From Dirofilaria immitis (taxonomy: Eukaryota > Nematoda > Chromadorea > Rhabditida > Onchocercidae), in the NCBI GenBank assembly GCA_024305405.1, contig JAKNDB010000107.1, positions 1,860,001-1,924,000 on the forward strand: 64,000 nt of DNA, in the 5' to 3' direction. The position numbers and the translations under genes were made by a program. Below, in pieces: positions 61,476-64,000 of the stretch. The notes below the pieces were generated by a model that was not told where the DNA came from, did no database searches, and saw only the letters and a list, made by a program, of their open reading frames with translations. How positions within the stretch are numbered: position 1 is the first letter of the stretch; each line of letters starts with the position of its first letter.

Positions 61476-63414
61476 TGTATTCACCACATACAAATATTTA
61501 ATCTATTCCTTTTTTAGATATAAAATGAACGTTTCGAATGTTTTTCTATTGTTGGTTAAATTTTATTTACATTCTCATTTGTCAAATAAACAAAATAATT
61601 TTTACTCATTCACACTTCTCCCTATATATTTGTTATGGAAAATTTTCAATCATTATATTGCAGAAGTAATTAGAATCAAAGATTTATGATTAATGATTAT
61701 GATTAGAAACAGGAAAAGGAAATAATCGATAGGATAATATTATTAGATTCAATCTTCCATTTTAATTTTTGTTTAGAAAAAGTTTTTAATTACTCAAATC
61801 ACTTGGTAAACGAAAACTTTTCAACTGCTACACACATAAAATTCTTACTTCCTCTTCTGATAATACGAATGATAGCATAAATTACAGTTATTATTTTAAT
61901 TGATTATTAATAATATTTTCTAAATTAGTTCACATTATTGCTTGTGTTATTGAAACAAATTTATTAGCAATTTTGATTTTTTTTTATAAAAGTTTGCATT
62001 AAAGAAGTTTACTTATCCTCAATTACAAATTTTCAGAAATTTAAAAATTGCCGAAAACGAATGAAAGTCAAAAATGGCCTATTTATTATTTTCGAAACTT
62101 TCAAAGTGTGTTATTAAAAAAAAAATTATTCGAAAATTTGCCTAATATTCTATTACCATTCAATCATTTGTTATAAGTATGAGTTTAACATTTTATGATA
62201 TTAATTAAATTTGCTCTTATGATATTCTGAAAAATGAAATTTACTATTATTAAAGTTTTTGTAGACATTGTCTCAGAATATCGCAGGATACTTCTTGCGC
62301 GAAATTGAAAAAACTTGATGCATTGAAGTATTTTATTTAATATGTAACAACATGGAATGCTTTTTAAGCATTTTTATTGAATATTATATCGATTTTAAAT
62401 TTATCATTTTACTATGTGATAAAATGTGAAATTCAGATTTCAAAAGCAAGGGTATAGAAGGAACTTTTTTGAGAAATTTATTTTATTCAAAATTTAATTT
62501 ATAATTAGAAGAATTTACTTATTCAAAAATATAATTAAACTTTTTCCTTCTTTTCCTTCTTTGTTTTTTTTTTCCCATCATATATACGTAAGTATATATT
62601 AAATTTCTAAAAATAAAAATCACATACGTTTTATTTAGTTAGGTAAATTAAATTTAGCAAAAAGATAAATTGAAAATTTCCAATTAAAAATTTTGAAATT
62701 TTTTTCTGCTTCAATTTGTATGCACATAATATTATTGATGCTTAATATTTCGCAAAATAGACTTCAATCGAGAGCAATTGAAAATGATTGATTAATTAGT
62801 AGTTTATAAAATTAACGATCGTTTGGGATAGAGAAGTGCTATTACTTATTTGAGCGATATTTGATATTCATTTTGTAAGTTAATAATATTGAATGCGGTC
62901 GATGATGAATGATAGTATGTATATAATATGAAATCATTGTCCCCATTTTTATGTTATATAGCTTGGCTATTCGTTGTCCTTCTTCTTCTCCTCCTCCTCC
63001 TCCTCCTCCTCCTCCTCCTCCTCCACCTCTATCCCATCCATCGTCCATCCTCAAAGGAAAATAAAATACACAATCATGTATAATCCATTCATCCATCCTG
63101 ATGGCGTACTATGTGCTTTCATGCATTCATACTAATTACCATTATTTCTTTCTCAAATCAATTTAAGGTCTTACAAAAAAAAAAAAAAAAAAGCTAACGA
63201 GAAAATGGAATGACATATCAATCAATCAACAACTAACTTCTCATGCAAATTATATTTCATATATCAATTTATTTATTTTAAAAACTTTAATAAATATAAT
63301 TGATAGAGATATTAAGATATCAAAGAAAAAAAAAAGGCTTGCATTGAATTAAAAGATTTAGCAGCAGACGAATGTAAGTATTAATTTTGAAGAACAAGAC
63401 TTTTTTCTTGGATA
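61476..63414. other. gene-free AT-rich stretch with a (CCT)n tract
   Basis: No gene seen. (CTC)n/(CCT)n at 62980-63024 gives a poly-Gly/Glu frame on the minus strand (63096-62842) that is an artefact. A poly-A run lies at 63176-63192. Confidence 0.55.
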
Positions 63415-63669
63415 TTTATATAAAATTAGTAATATTTTAAAATGATAACGAATAGTTTCGATCAGTTCATATAAAATTAGTAATATTTTAAAATGATAAC
63501 GAATAGTTTCGATCAGTTCATATAAAATTAGTAATATTTTAAAATGATAACGAATAGTTTCGATCAGTTCATATAAAATTAGTAATATTTTAAAATGATA
63601 ACGAATAGTTTCGATCAGTTCATATAAAATTAGTAATATTTTAAAATGATAACGAATAGTTTCGATCAG
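63415..63669. repeat. minisatellite, 5 x 51 bp
   Basis: Five consecutive 51-bp units start at 63415, 63466, 63517, 63568 and 63619. The core of each is AAAATTAGTAATATTTTAAA, then ATGATAACGAATAGTTTCG and ATCAG. Units 2-5 look identical and unit 1 differs by about one base. Near-identity means recent expansion or homogenisation. The unit is a multiple of three but has stops in frame. Confidence 0.95.
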
Positions 63670-64000
63670 TTCGTTTAATAAAATATTCGAAATAAATTAT
63701 TTAAAAATGAAACTTTATTTTTAAACAATTAAAAATAAATAAAATAATATGAAAAATATAATTATGGTATTAAAAAAAAACAATTAATTAATTAAAATAA
63801 TCGGAAAATTTTGATGAAGAAATTGTAAAATTTATTTAACGATTTCAATTAATAAAATAATCAATTAATTTCATTCGTAATTTTACAAAAATAATTAATC
63901 ATAGAATTAATTCAATAGGTAAGATTTAAAATTTAATACTAAGAATTAAGGAATACGATCTTTCTCGATATTGAATGAAAACTTGATGAAAAATGATATT
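63670..64000. other. AT-rich tail of the window
   Basis: Nothing supported. Confidence 0.5.

Noticed and set aside
62842..63096. Poly-Gly/Glu minus frame
   Set aside because: Translation of the CCT microsatellite.

Overview
The window looks like a gene-poor, strongly A+T-rich stretch of a nematode nuclear genome. The evidence is: nematode-type 18S and 28S rRNA sequence; small genes with short introns and splice-acceptor-like sites just before the ATG, as expected for spliced-leader trans-splicing; an exon of a Sra/Srab/Sre-type chemoreceptor; an exon pair from a cuticlin-like ZP-domain gene; and a decayed BEL/Pao retrotransposon. The species cannot be fixed from the sequence alone.

Layout. 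1-5.4 kb is non-coding with several inverted repeats, including a near-perfect ~135 bp one. 5.4-16.6 kb is a mosaic of shuffled, diverged repeat units built around an rDNA fragment: the 3' two thirds of a 28S gene (about 9.64-12.17 kb), a short AT-rich spacer, and only the 5' end of an 18S gene (12.74-13.03 kb). It is bracketed by two inverted copies of a C2H2 zinc-finger module (minus near 7.8 kb, plus near 15.3 kb). The rRNA carries changes at universally conserved sites, including the sarcin-ricin adenine, so it is read as a pseudogene. 16.6-27 kb is mostly empty except for a BEL/Pao LTR plus gag remnant (23.0-23.8 kb), a broken gene (24.85-25.2 kb) and a small secreted Gly/Tyr-rich peptide gene (26.0-26.4 kb). 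27-32 kb has small candidate genes, the best being a two-exon secreted protein with a GC-AG intron (31.24-31.77 kb). 34-39 kb holds broken genes (ZP domain, chemoreceptor, zinc-finger relic) and dispersed repeats. 45.28-48.47 kb is the one large, convincing gene: a seven-exon leucine-rich-repeat surface protein with a probable GPI-anchor tail. 49-64 kb is again gene-poor, with weak exon-like stretches, microsatellites, a second tiny 28S shred (60.38 kb) and a 5 x 51 bp minisatellite at the end.

The recognisable genes do not form a pathway. The common theme is decay: six separate coding relics and the rRNA unit are broken, next to only a few intact candidates. Either this is a degenerating, repeat-rich chromosomal region, or the assembly has many uncorrected single-base indels. 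Exon structures were found by eye from reading frame, splice sites and domain patterns; no database search was possible.
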